A DNA stretch of 44,541 nt from Sphingomonas parva (ex Maeng et al. 2020). GTDB taxonomy: Bacteria; Pseudomonadota; Alphaproteobacteria; Sphingomonadales; Sphingomonadaceae. Positions 33,240-41,670 of the stretch are shown piece after piece (the stretch's first letter is position 1; the number at the start of each line of letters is the position of its first letter). The stretch covers positions 1-44,541 of the forward strand of contig NZ_SPDV01000045.1 of the NCBI RefSeq assembly GCF_004564275.1. The letters are read 5' to 3'. The translations under genes were made by a program, and so were the position numbers. Below the pieces are notes generated by a model. That model searched no databases. It was not told the DNA's origin and saw only the letters and a list, made by a program, of their open reading frames with translations.

Positions 33240-33638
33240 ATGAACAAATTCCAGGCGGCGACCGACACGCTGAAGGAGGTCGCCTTCTTCTACGCACTGT
33301 TGCTGGTGACCAGCGCCGGGCTGTTCATGCTGCTCGAGGACCGTGCGTTCGGCGAGAGCCTCTATTGGGCGGGGACGACCGCGACCTCGACCGGCTATGG
33401 CGACATCAGCCCGAAGACGCTCGGCGGCCAGGTCCTGGCCCTCGTGCTGATGCACATCTCGATCTTCGGCATCGCGCCGCTGATCGTGGTGCGGCTGGTC
33501 GACCGGCTGAACCAGAATCGCGACGCCTTCACCCATGAGGAGCAGGTCCGGATCCTCGAGGGGATCGAGCGGATCGAGAAAGCGCTCGGCTGCACCGCCG
33601 ACGCGGGCGTCCCGGCGGGCGGGGGCAAGAGCGAATGA
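33240..33638 (+). CDS. Two-helix potassium channel-like protein
   Basis: A 132-aa protein with membrane helices at about residues 14-32 and 64-86 and a pore loop with the selectivity filter TATSTGYGDISP (TGYGD at 51-55). The C-terminal tail is a charged helix (QVRILEGIERIEKALG) that may oligomerise; there is no RCK domain. It lies 4 bases after the ATP-grasp gene and its stop overlaps the next gene (ATGA). K+ channel genes do appear beside YjfC/YgiC-type genes in some genomes, to my recollection. K+ selectivity is well supported by the filter; gating is unknown. Confidence 0.92.
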   Translation: MNKFQAATDTLKEVAFFYALLLVTSAGLFMLLEDRAFGESLYWAGTTATSTGYGDISPKTLGGQVLALVLMHISIFGIAPLIVVRLVDRLNQNRDAFTHEEQVRILEGIERIEKALGCTADAGVPAGGGKSE

Positions 33639-35194
33639 AGACGGCCATCCTCGCCGCGGCGTCGCTGGCCCTCGCCCTCTCCGCCTGCGCCGGCGGGTCG
33701 GCGGGAGAGGCTGTATCGGCAGGCGCCGAAGCGTCGCGCCTCGGCCTGTTCGATCGCGCCGCCGACATCGGCGCGCCGAGCCTGACCGGATCGACGCGCG
33801 TCGACGACGGCCGCTACACGGTCACCGGCGGCGGCGCGAACATCTGGGGCCATGCCGACGCCTTCCATTTCGTCTCGACGCAGCGCTCGGGCGACCTCCA
33901 CCTCGCCGCCGACGTGACCTGGATCGGTACCGGCAAGGACCCGCACCGCAAGGCCGGCGTGATGATCCGGCAGAATCTGACCGCCGGCTCCCCGTATGCC
34001 GACGTCGTCGTGCACGGCGACGGCCTCGTCTCGCTGCAATATCGTGACGTGCAGGACGGCCCGACGCACGAGATCCGCTCGAACGTCTCCGCCGCGCGGC
34101 GGGTGCGGCTGGAGCGCGAGGGCGACTATGTCTTCTTCTCGGTCGCCCGCGACGACGGCGTGCTGCGCCACGCCGGCGGCAGTTACCGGATCGCAATGCC
34201 GGGCCCCTATCACGCCGGCCTCGCCGTCTCCGCGCATGACGACCGCGTCACCGAGACGGCGCTGTTCTCCAACGTGACGCTCACCGTCCCGACGCTCGCT
34301 CATGTCCCCGACACCGGCTACCCGGCGGCGGTCGAGAGCACGCTCGAGATCATGGACCTGGCCGGCGCAGAGAGCCGGCGGGTGGTCCGCCATTTCGCCT
34401 CGAAGATCGAGGCGCCGAACTGGTCGCGCGACGGCCGCTGGCTGATCTTCAACGAGAAGGGCCTGATCCGGCGGATCGCCGCGACCGGCGGCGAGCCGGA
34501 GACGGTGAACACCGGTGCGCTGCGCAAGAACAACAACGATCACGGCCTCTCGCCCGACGGGCGGATGCTGGCGATCTCCGACCAGTCGCAGCCCGACGAT
34601 CACAGCCGGATCTACGTCCTTCCGGTGGAGGGATCGGACTCGCCCCGGCTCGTCGCCGGCCATCCGTCCGCCCCCTCCTATTGGCACGGCTGGTCACCCG
34701 ACGGGCGGACGATCGCCTATACGGCGAGCCGGCCGGAAACGAACGACTTCGACATCTACGCCCGCGACCTCGACGGCGGGCCAGAACGGCGTCTTACCGT
34801 TGCCAAGGGGCTGGACGACGGCCCCGAATATTCGCCGGATGGCCGCACCATCTACTTCAACTCGGCGCGCTCGGGCGCGATGCAGATCTGGCGGATGCGC
34901 GCCGCCGACGGCGCCGAGCCGGAGCAGGTGACGAAGGATCCCGCCCGGCGCGACTGGTTTCCGCACCTCTCACCCGACGGCAAGTGGATCGTCTTCATCT
35001 CGTTCGGCCTCGACGTCGCTTTGGGCGACCATCCGCCGAACCGGGACGTCGAGCTCCGGATCATGCCCGCCGACGGCAGCGCGCCGCCGCGGACGCTGAC
35101 CCGATTGTTCGGCGGCCAGGGCACGATCAACGTCCCCTCGTTTGCGCCGGACGGCAAGGCGATCGCCTTCGTCAGCTACCGGCTGGTGCGCTAG
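33635..35194 (+). CDS. TolB-like beta-propeller lipoprotein
   Basis: A 519-aa protein with a lipoprotein signal (LAAASLALALSAC, Cys18). Residues 40-210 form a beta-sandwich resembling DUF1349/concanavalin-like domains (VTWIGTGKDPHRKAGVMIRQ). From about residue 245, PD40/WD40-like TolB repeats follow: 'PNWSRDGRWLIFNEKG', 'GLSPDGRMLAISD', 'GWSPDGRTIAYTAS', 'EYSPDGRTIYFNSA' and 'HLSPDGKWIVFISF'. Such proteins bind sugars or proteins in the periplasm. The start overlaps the channel stop by ATGA, linking it to the YjfLMC-like cassette, while the GH29 gene starts 31 bases downstream. It may belong to either group. Confidence 0.88.
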   Translation: MKTAILAAASLALALSACAGGSAGEAVSAGAEASRLGLFDRAADIGAPSLTGSTRVDDGRYTVTGGGANIWGHADAFHFVSTQRSGDLHLAADVTWIGTGKDPHRKAGVMIRQNLTAGSPYADVVVHGDGLVSLQYRDVQDGPTHEIRSNVSAARRVRLEREGDYVFFSVARDDGVLRHAGGSYRIAMPGPYHAGLAVSAHDDRVTETALFSNVTLTVPTLAHVPDTGYPAAVESTLEIMDLAGAESRRVVRHFASKIEAPNWSRDGRWLIFNEKGLIRRIAATGGEPETVNTGALRKNNNDHGLSPDGRMLAISDQSQPDDHSRIYVLPVEGSDSPRLVAGHPSAPSYWHGWSPDGRTIAYTASRPETNDFDIYARDLDGGPERRLTVAKGLDDGPEYSPDGRTIYFNSARSGAMQIWRMRAADGAEPEQVTKDPARRDWFPHLSPDGKWIVFISFGLDVALGDHPPNRDVELRIMPADGSAPPRTLTRLFGGQGTINVPSFAPDGKAIAFVSYRLVR

Positions 35195-35214
35195 CCCCTC
35201 CCCAAGGACGCAAC

Positions 35215-35219
35215 AGGAG
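35215..35219 (+). promoter_or_regulatory. Ribosome binding site for the TTG start of the GH29 gene
   Basis: AGGAG lies 6 bases before TTG 35226, which is the first codon of a twin-arginine signal. This decides the start against the upstream ATG at 35142, which lies inside the TolB-like gene. Confidence 0.7.
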
Positions 35220-35225
35220 CCCGCC

Positions 35226-36839
35226 TTGTTCTCGAGACGCGACCTTCTTCGCCTGTCCGCCGCCTCCGCGGCGCTCGCTCCCGCCGGCGTCAAGGCCGCG
35301 GCGCCGATCGCCGCAGACTGGCAGGCGCTCGCCGACGCCTATCGCGTGCCCGACTGGTTCCGCGACGCCAAGTTCGGGATCTGGGCGCATTGGGGGCCGC
35401 AATGCGTCCCCGAATTCGGCGACTGGTACGGCCGCCAGATGTACATCCAGGGCAACCCCTTTTACGAGCATCACGTCCGCACCTACGGCCACCCGTCGAA
35501 GACCGGCTTCATCGACCTGATCGGCCGCTGGAGAGCCGAGAAGTGGCAGCCCGCCGATCTGATGGCGCTCTATCGCAAGGCCGGCGCCCGCTACTTCATG
35601 GCGATGGCCAACCACCACGACAATCTCGACATGTTCGACAGCGCCCACCATTCCTGGAACACGACCCGGGTCGGGCCGAAGCGCGACATCGTCGGCACCT
35701 GGGCGAAGATCGCGCGCGAGGCGGGCATGCGCTTCGCGGTCAGCAATCATTCGAGCCACGCCTGGCATTGGTGGCAGACCGCTTATGGCTATGACGCGGA
35801 AGGCCCGCTGAAGGGCGTCCGCTACGACGCCTTTCGCCTGCGCAAGGCGGACGGCAAGGGCAAATTCTGGGATGGGCTCGACCCGCAGGAGCTCTACACC
35901 GGCCCGGCCTTCGTGCCGCCCGCCGGCCTCGACAGCATCGCCGCGATGAACGAATGGCACAATGCGCGCGACGGCCAGTGGATGGAGCATGCGCCGCCGC
36001 AGAATCCCGCCTTCGTCGCCCGCTGGGCGCTGCGCCAGCGCGACCTGATCGACAAATACCGGCCCGACATGGTCTATTTCGACGACCACCGGATACCGTT
36101 CGGGCAGACCGGTCTCGACGCCGTCGCCGAATATTACAACCGTAGCCTCGAATGGCACGGCGAGATCGACGTGGTGCTGACCGCCAAGCAGCTGTCGCCG
36201 TTCCAGCGCCATGCGATCGTCGAGGACGTCGAGCGGGGCTATCTCGCCGACATCCGGCCGCAGCCGTGGCAGACCGACACCTGCCTCGGCAGCTGGCATT
36301 ACGACCGGCCGCTCTACGAGCGGAAGGGCTACAAGAGCGCGAAGAGCGTGATCCAGCGGCTGTGCGACGTCGTCTCGAAGAACGGCAATCTGATGCTCAG
36401 CGTACCGGTCCGGGGCGACGGCAGCCTCGACGAGCTCGAGATCGGCATCCTCGACGAACTCGCCGCCTGGTTCTCCCTGAACGGCGACGCAATCTACGGC
36501 ACGCGGCCGTGGCGCCGCTTCGGCGAGGGGCCGACGCCGCCGCCGCTCGGCTGGATGGCCGAGCGCGAGGCCAAGCCGTTCGTCGGCGAGGACATACGCT
36601 TCACCGCGGGACGCGGCGTGCTCAACGCCTTCTTTCTCGAATGGCCCGAGCGGGAGAGCGCGATCACCTCGCTCGGAACCAGGGCGCTGCCGGACGCCGC
36701 GATCGAGCGCGTCGAGACGATGGGCGGCCGGCCGGTCCCCTTCTTCCGCGACGGGGAAGCCCTGCACCTGATGCTGCCGCCCGGCGCCGGCGGGGCGTTC
36801 GTCCCCGGCGTGCGCGTGTACGGGCGGGGACTGGTTTAG
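35226..36839 (+). CDS. GH29 alpha-L-fucosidase, Tat-exported
   Basis: A 537-aa protein from TTG 35226. The N-terminus FSRRDLLRLSAASAALAPAG is a twin-arginine signal. The GH29 barrel follows: 'FGIWAHWGPQCVPEFGDWYG' (50-69), 'ARYFMAMANHHDNLDMFDS' (121-139) with the conserved HHDN, and 'RPDMVYFDD' where Asp286 matches the nucleophile of the 'WFD' motif. A C-terminal beta domain starts near residue 440. The enzyme removes alpha-L-fucose, probably in the periplasm. It lies tail-to-tail with a GH31 alpha-xylosidase, and with GH35 and GH74 nearby a role in stripping fucosylated xyloglucan is likely. Other fucosylated glycans remain possible. Confidence 0.92.
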   Translation: MFSRRDLLRLSAASAALAPAGVKAAAPIAADWQALADAYRVPDWFRDAKFGIWAHWGPQCVPEFGDWYGRQMYIQGNPFYEHHVRTYGHPSKTGFIDLIGRWRAEKWQPADLMALYRKAGARYFMAMANHHDNLDMFDSAHHSWNTTRVGPKRDIVGTWAKIAREAGMRFAVSNHSSHAWHWWQTAYGYDAEGPLKGVRYDAFRLRKADGKGKFWDGLDPQELYTGPAFVPPAGLDSIAAMNEWHNARDGQWMEHAPPQNPAFVARWALRQRDLIDKYRPDMVYFDDHRIPFGQTGLDAVAEYYNRSLEWHGEIDVVLTAKQLSPFQRHAIVEDVERGYLADIRPQPWQTDTCLGSWHYDRPLYERKGYKSAKSVIQRLCDVVSKNGNLMLSVPVRGDGSLDELEIGILDELAAWFSLNGDAIYGTRPWRRFGEGPTPPPLGWMAEREAKPFVGEDIRFTAGRGVLNAFFLEWPERESAITSLGTRALPDAAIERVETMGGRPVPFFRDGEALHLMLPPGAGGAFVPGVRVYGRGLV

Positions 36840-36968
36840 ATCCTCCCCGCTTGCGGGGAGGGGGACCAGCCGAAGGCTGGTGGAGGGGGTTCTCCACCTG
36901 CCGCGGCCTGCAACGAACCCCCTCCACCATGCTTCGCATGGTCCCCCTCCCCACCCGTGGGGAGGATC
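36839..36968. repeat. Extragenic palindromic repeat between convergent genes
   Basis: A long imperfect inverted repeat: GATCCTCCCC (36839-36848) pairs with GGGGAGGATC (36959-36968), and inner parts CTTGCGGGGAGGGGG, ACCAGCC-GAA-GGCTGGT and GGAGGGGG pair with matching parts on the right arm. Two short hairpins (ACCAGCC/GGCTGGT and ACCATGC/GCATGGT) lie inside. It starts at the GH29 stop and ends just before the GH31 stop, so it could end transcription from both sides. The GC-rich 'CCTCCCC...GGGGAGG' form is of a type dispersed in sphingomonad genomes. Confidence 0.8.
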
Positions 36969-36971
36969 AAT

Positions 36972-39863
36972 TCACTTCTTCAGCGTCACGACCTGCTGGG
37001 CGCCGGTGTAGGTGATCGTCGCATCGCCCGCGCCGTCGAGCTCGAGCGGGCGCGCCTTTCCGGGGCGCATCCAGCGGATCCTGAAGGTGCGGCTCTGCTG
37101 CATGCCGGGGAAGCTGCCCTCGCGCGCGCCGATGGTCAGCGTGCCGGTCCGCTCGTTGTAGCGGATCGGGATGCGGGCGAAGGCGCCGTTCAGATACTGA
37201 CGGCTGACGCCATCGTCCTCGTAGAGCGAGAAGCTGCCGTCGGCGCCGGTGTAGACGTTGAGGGTGACCGGGCCGGTCGGCTTCTCGGCCGTGCTCTGCA
37301 TCTCCGGGCCGATCGGCACGATCGCGCCGGCACGGACGTAGAGCGGCATCCGCTCGTAGGGCGCGTCGGCGCGGATGGTGCGCCCCCCCGTCTCCGACCT
37401 GCCCGAGTAGAAATCGTACCAGGAGGTGCCGGCCGGCAGATAGACCTGCCGCTCGCGCGCCTTGAACGCCGTGACCGGTGCGACCAGGAAGGACGGACCG
37501 AACAGATATTGGTCGTTGACGTTCCAGCCGGCGCGATCGCTCGGGAAGTCCATCGCCAGGCCGCGCATGATCGTGCCGTCCTTGTGGAAGGTGTCGGCGG
37601 CGACGGTGTAGATGTAGGGCATCAGCCGGTAGCGCAGCTTGTCATACCATTCCATCGACCGGTACATCGCCGAGCCCGCCGGCGCGATCTCGTAGATCTC
37701 GCGCTTCGGCGCTTCGCCGTGGCTGCGGAACAGAGGCGAGAAGGCGCCGAACTGGAACCAGCGCAGGTTGAGCTCGCGCCATTCGTCGAGATGCGCCGGA
37801 TCCTGCTTCGTGTAGCGGTCCTCGAGCGCGAAGCCGCCGATGTCGTGGGTCCAGTTGGGGACGCCGGCCATCGACAGGTTCACGCCGGCCGAGATCTGGT
37901 CCTTGAGGTCGTCCCAGCGGCTGGCGACGTCCCCCGACCACAGAGCGGAGCCGGTCCGCTGCGTGCCGGCGAAGCCCGAGCGGGTGAGGATGAACGGCCG
38001 GACGTCCGGTCTGTACTCGATCAGCCCCTTGTAGACGCCCTCGCCATGGACCAGCGGGAAGCTGTTGAACAAGGCGCCGCCTGGCCCGATCGCGGTCGGG
38101 CCCATGCGATAGGCGCGCTCCTCTATCGACAGGTTCGAGTGGATGTCGGGCTCGGTCGCGTCCATCCACCAGGCGTCGACGCCGAGGACGGCGAGCCGCT
38201 CCTTCATCTGCCGCCAGTAGATGGCGCGGCCCTTCGGGTTGTAGGGGTCGTAATCGGTGTTGAGATAGCCGGGTCCGACCCAGTCCTTCTCCTTCGCCTC
38301 GAGGTTGCGCGTGTAGACCGCGCCCGCCTTGGCGAGCTCCTTGTAATTGTCGGTGGTCGGGTAGAATTTCGGCCAGACCGAGATCATGAAGCGCGCGTTC
38401 AGCGCGTGGATCCGGTCGATCATGCCCTTGGGATCGGGGAAACGGGTCGGATCGAACTCGTGGCTGCCCCAATCGTCCTCGCGCCAGTAGAACCAGTCCT
38501 GGACGATGTTGTCGAGCGGCAGGCCGCGCTTGCGATATTCCTCGACGACGCCGACGACCTCGGCCTGGGTGTTGTAGCGCTGGCGGCTCTGCCAGAAGCC
38601 ATAGGCCCATTTCGGCATCATCACCGCCTTGCCGGTGAGCTGGCGATAGCCGGCGATGACGCCGTCCATGTCCTGGCCGCCGACATAATAATAATCGATC
38701 GCATGACCCGCCTCGGAGGCGAAGGAAATCGAGCGGCGATCGGCCTCGGGCAGAGGATCGTTGTGCAGCAAGGCGATATAGCCGGCGTTCGGCTCCCACT
38801 CGATGCGGACGTCCGCCGGGCGGCCGGCGGCGAGCTCGAGGTCGAAATTGTGGTACCAGGGGTTCCAGTTCTGGCGCCAGCGCTCGAGCACCTGCTTGCC
38901 GTCGACGAAGACCTTCACATAGCTCGACGAATAGAGGCGGAAGCGGTGCAGGCCCGATTTGTCGGGCGTGATGCGGCCGGTCCAGATCACCCGCTGGGTC
39001 TGGACGGCGTTGCCGGCGGTGTTCTGGCCGGAGGTGGCGGCGACGGTCTGCGCCTTGGCGGCGGCCGGCCATTTCGCCTGATCCTTGATGTATTGATAGT
39101 TGATCGTCGCCTCGGTCTGGCTGACCGCCAGCCGGTCGCCGAGGAAATATTGGGCGGTCCAGCCGGGGCGGCCCTGGGCGTCGGTGACCTTGAGGCCGGT
39201 CTTGCCCTCGCCGACCAGGCTGTAGGGCTTGGGATTGCCGAAGCGGGTGATCGAATTGTTGTCCCAGAGGATGCCGTAATTCCGGGTCGAGACCAGGAAC
39301 GGCACGGCGATGTCCATATTGTGCTGGGCGAGCTCGACGTCCTCGCCATTGTAGTTCATCTGGCCGTTCTGGTGCTGCCCGAGGCCGAACAGCCCCTCGT
39401 CGGTGTTGCGGTTGAACTGCTGCCGGGTCGCCAGATACTTGCTGCCCTCCACCGTTACCGGGGCGAAGCTGCCCGGCGCGGTCTCGGCGAGATCGACCTG
39501 GCCGCCGGCGTCGATGAAGGTGACGTTGCCGTCGGCGAGGCTGACGCTGGCCCGCACCTTCTCGGTGGTGAGGGTGACCACGCCGTCCTGCTCGCTGACC
39601 GCGAAGCCGCGGGTCTGCGGCGTCGCGGTGACCATCAGGCTGGCCGGCAGGTCGAGATCGCCGGACGGCACCGCCGTCACCCGCACGATGCTGTCGCCAT
39701 AGACCTGGAGGCGCACCGCTTTCTCACCGCCGCGCTCCGGCGTGACGACGATGCCGGTGTCGGTCTTGCGCCAGCTGCCGGCGGCAAGGGCCTGGGCGCT
39801 GGTCGCGGCGAGGGCGGCGGCGAGCGCCAGGCGAAGAGCGGGGCGGATCTGCACGATGGTCAT
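36972..39863 (-). CDS. GH31 alpha-xylosidase with inserted PA14 domain
   Basis: A 963-aa exported protein (signal peptide ALRLALAAALAATSAQALA). After an N-terminal beta domain, a PA14-like module interrupts the GH31 region at about 232-385 ('VIWTGRITPDKSGLHRFRLY', 'SSYVKVFVDGKQVLERW'). The catalytic barrel has nucleophile Asp568 in WWMDATEP and acid/base Asp645 in LWSGDVASRW. This design matches the Cellvibrio Xyl31A alpha-xylosidase, which releases xylose from xyloglucan oligosaccharides and whose PA14 domain helps bind longer chains. It follows the GH35 stop by 10 bases in a two-gene operon. Alpha-glucosidase activity is the main alternative; the PA14 insertion and the neighbours favour xylosidase. 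Confidence 0.92.
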   Translation of the reverse strand: MTIVQIRPALRLALAAALAATSAQALAAGSWRKTDTGIVVTPERGGEKAVRLQVYGDSIVRVTAVPSGDLDLPASLMVTATPQTRGFAVSEQDGVVTLTTEKVRASVSLADGNVTFIDAGGQVDLAETAPGSFAPVTVEGSKYLATRQQFNRNTDEGLFGLGQHQNGQMNYNGEDVELAQHNMDIAVPFLVSTRNYGILWDNNSITRFGNPKPYSLVGEGKTGLKVTDAQGRPGWTAQYFLGDRLAVSQTEATINYQYIKDQAKWPAAAKAQTVAATSGQNTAGNAVQTQRVIWTGRITPDKSGLHRFRLYSSSYVKVFVDGKQVLERWRQNWNPWYHNFDLELAAGRPADVRIEWEPNAGYIALLHNDPLPEADRRSISFASEAGHAIDYYYVGGQDMDGVIAGYRQLTGKAVMMPKWAYGFWQSRQRYNTQAEVVGVVEEYRKRGLPLDNIVQDWFYWREDDWGSHEFDPTRFPDPKGMIDRIHALNARFMISVWPKFYPTTDNYKELAKAGAVYTRNLEAKEKDWVGPGYLNTDYDPYNPKGRAIYWRQMKERLAVLGVDAWWMDATEPDIHSNLSIEERAYRMGPTAIGPGGALFNSFPLVHGEGVYKGLIEYRPDVRPFILTRSGFAGTQRTGSALWSGDVASRWDDLKDQISAGVNLSMAGVPNWTHDIGGFALEDRYTKQDPAHLDEWRELNLRWFQFGAFSPLFRSHGEAPKREIYEIAPAGSAMYRSMEWYDKLRYRLMPYIYTVAADTFHKDGTIMRGLAMDFPSDRAGWNVNDQYLFGPSFLVAPVTAFKARERQVYLPAGTSWYDFYSGRSETGGRTIRADAPYERMPLYVRAGAIVPIGPEMQSTAEKPTGPVTLNVYTGADGSFSLYEDDGVSRQYLNGAFARIPIRYNERTGTLTIGAREGSFPGMQQSRTFRIRWMRPGKARPLELDGAGDATITYTGAQQVVTLKK

Positions 39864-39873
39864 CCTCTTTGGT

Positions 39874-41535
39874 CTAGTTGCGCACGGCGGCGAGCGTGAC
39901 GCGGAGCATCACGGGCCGGCCGGTGAAGTTGATCCCGTAATCGGTCTGATCGCCGTTCCAGACGCGGGTCATGACCCACCTGCCGTCGGGTCCGAAGCTG
40001 CCCTCCTCGACCCGAAGCACCGAGCCGGTCTCGCCCGCCGCGGGCGTATCGAGGGCAAAGCGGACGCGGACATCGCTGCCGGCGATGACGAACTCGTTCG
40101 GGCCGGTCTGCGCGGCGACCATGCCGCCGAGCGGCCTACCCTTCGTCGGATGCGGATCGGTCTTGATCCAGGTCCACTCGCGCTCGCCGAACTCCCAGAG
40201 CTCGTATTGCGCGCTGATCCGCCAGCGGCCCATCACCGTCGACTGATCGGCCGCGTCGGCGCCCTTGGCGACGCCCCAGGTCGGGCTGCTGCCCGCGATC
40301 CGCGCCCAGCTGCGCACGATCGGCGCGAACAGCTGGTATTTGGAGGCGAAGGCCTCCAGCGTCTCCTCGTCGAGCGTCTTGGCGCCGAGCGGATAGTTGG
40401 AGAAGCCGCTGGCATCCATGCCGAACGGCGCGAAGCCGATCGCGCCCCGGCCAAGCGCCGGCCAGAGGAAGCGCGCGTAATCGGCCGCGTTGCCGATCTC
40501 AGGGATCATCAGCGCATTGTCGGGTCGGGCGTAGTGATCGAGATGGGCGACCACTTCCTTCTGGTCGCGCGTGTAGATGTCCGGCGCGACCAGATCGATG
40601 CTCGGCGCCGCCGCCTTCCAGACGTCGATCATGTTCCACTGCGGCCCGCCGGTCGCCGAATAGGCCGCCGCCTTGGCGTCGAACGGGTTGCCGAGCGAGG
40701 CATTGGTGTACATCGGCAGCGCCTTCACCGCCTTGCCGGCGGCGGCGATCTCGTCGACGTAGCGGGCCATGTGCCAGGTGGTGAAGGCCTGCTCTCCGAT
40801 CACCTCGCCGAAGACCTGCGTCCACGTGCCCGGTTTCCGACCGAGCTTGCGCACCAGCTCGGCCGGAACCTGCCCTTCGAACAGCCGCCGCGCCTCGGGG
40901 GCATGATCGCGGAGCAGGCCGTAGCTGCCGAGCTCGTTCTCCGGCTGGACCATGATCACCGTATTCTGCGGGTCATTGTCGTGCAGGTAGCGCATCAGGC
41001 GCACGAAGGCCTTCTTGTCCGCCTCGAGGTTGCTGCGCGAATGCGGGGTGAGCACGTAATGCGCGGTGCCGTCCGGCTTGGTCATGCGCGGGAAGCGACG
41101 CGGGTTGGTCTTCACCCATTCCGGCGCATAGTTCGGGCCGGTGTTCTTCCAGGTTGCGAACCAGAGGAGGACGAGCCGGACGTCATTCTCCCGCGCCTCG
41201 CGGAGCAGGGTATCGAGCCAGGAGAAATCGAACGCGCCTTCGCGCGGCTCGATCTGCTCCCAGGCGACCGGGATCTCCAGCGTATTGGCGTGGATGCGGC
41301 GGATCACCGGCCAGACCTTGGGCAGCATCGCCGGATAGTTGCTGCTGTTGTGCGCCTGGGCGCCGAGCATCAGCCAGGGCGCGCCGTCCACCTGCAGGAC
41401 GTGCTTGCCGTTGCGGCTCTCAATGCGGGGAAGCGCGGTGGGATCGCCGGAGGCGGCGGCCGGGCCGGCGAGCAACAGCGCGCCCGCGACGCCGACGGCG
41501 GCGCTGCGCCACAGAGAAGCCAAACAACCCGCCAT
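39874..41535 (-). CDS. GH35 beta-galactosidase with DUF5597
   Basis: A 553-aa exported protein (signal peptide VGVAGALLLAGPAAASG). The GH35 barrel shows 'LGAQAHNSSNYPAMLPKVW' (58-76), acid/base Glu201 in VQPENELGSYG and nucleophile Glu346 in LMIPEIGN. The C-terminal 150 residues match DUF5597. Cellvibrio Bgl35A has this same architecture and removes galactose from xyloglucan side chains, so the same role fits here. It is the first gene of the minus-strand pair with GH31 and diverges from the GH74 gene; both probably share the operator-like site in the 135-base region between them. An upstream in-frame ATG is not needed, as the signal peptide starts well at 41535. Confidence 0.92.
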   Translation of the reverse strand: MAGCLASLWRSAAVGVAGALLLAGPAAASGDPTALPRIESRNGKHVLQVDGAPWLMLGAQAHNSSNYPAMLPKVWPVIRRIHANTLEIPVAWEQIEPREGAFDFSWLDTLLREARENDVRLVLLWFATWKNTGPNYAPEWVKTNPRRFPRMTKPDGTAHYVLTPHSRSNLEADKKAFVRLMRYLHDNDPQNTVIMVQPENELGSYGLLRDHAPEARRLFEGQVPAELVRKLGRKPGTWTQVFGEVIGEQAFTTWHMARYVDEIAAAGKAVKALPMYTNASLGNPFDAKAAAYSATGGPQWNMIDVWKAAAPSIDLVAPDIYTRDQKEVVAHLDHYARPDNALMIPEIGNAADYARFLWPALGRGAIGFAPFGMDASGFSNYPLGAKTLDEETLEAFASKYQLFAPIVRSWARIAGSSPTWGVAKGADAADQSTVMGRWRISAQYELWEFGEREWTWIKTDPHPTKGRPLGGMVAAQTGPNEFVIAGSDVRVRFALDTPAAGETGSVLRVEEGSFGPDGRWVMTRVWNGDQTDYGINFTGRPVMLRVTLAAVRN

Positions 41536-41602
41536 CGATCCTCCCTCGGCGCCGGAGCGATTCGTGCCGCCCTCTTGCCGCCTTCCCAGCCTTCGAAGCT
41601 GT

Positions 41603-41616
41603 TGTTAGCGGTATCA
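41603..41616. promoter_or_regulatory. LacI-type operator-like 14-mer between GH35 and GH74
   Basis: TGTTAGCGGTATCA has a central CG and partial dyad symmetry (10 of 14 positions match its own reverse complement). It matches 11 of 14 bases of the Xanthomonas xyl-box as I recall it (TGGTAGCGCTAACA), a site bound by a LacI-family repressor controlling plant-sugar genes. It sits 55 bases before the GH74 start and 68 bases before the GH35 start, where it could control both. No LacI-type gene lies in the window. Confidence 0.45.
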
Positions 41617-41670
41617 CCGCCTCCGGAGAGGGGCTAGCATTTTGTCGGATTTAATGACGCGGGAGGAACG

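Noticed and set aside
36839-36968. CRISPR array
   Set aside because: The repeats are inverted, not direct with regular spacers, and occur once.
36957-39899. 980-aa plus-strand open frame opposite the GH31 gene
   Set aside because: It mirrors GH31 codon structure (Val/Asp/Arg-rich) and has no motif; GH31 is complete with signal peptide and catalytic residues.
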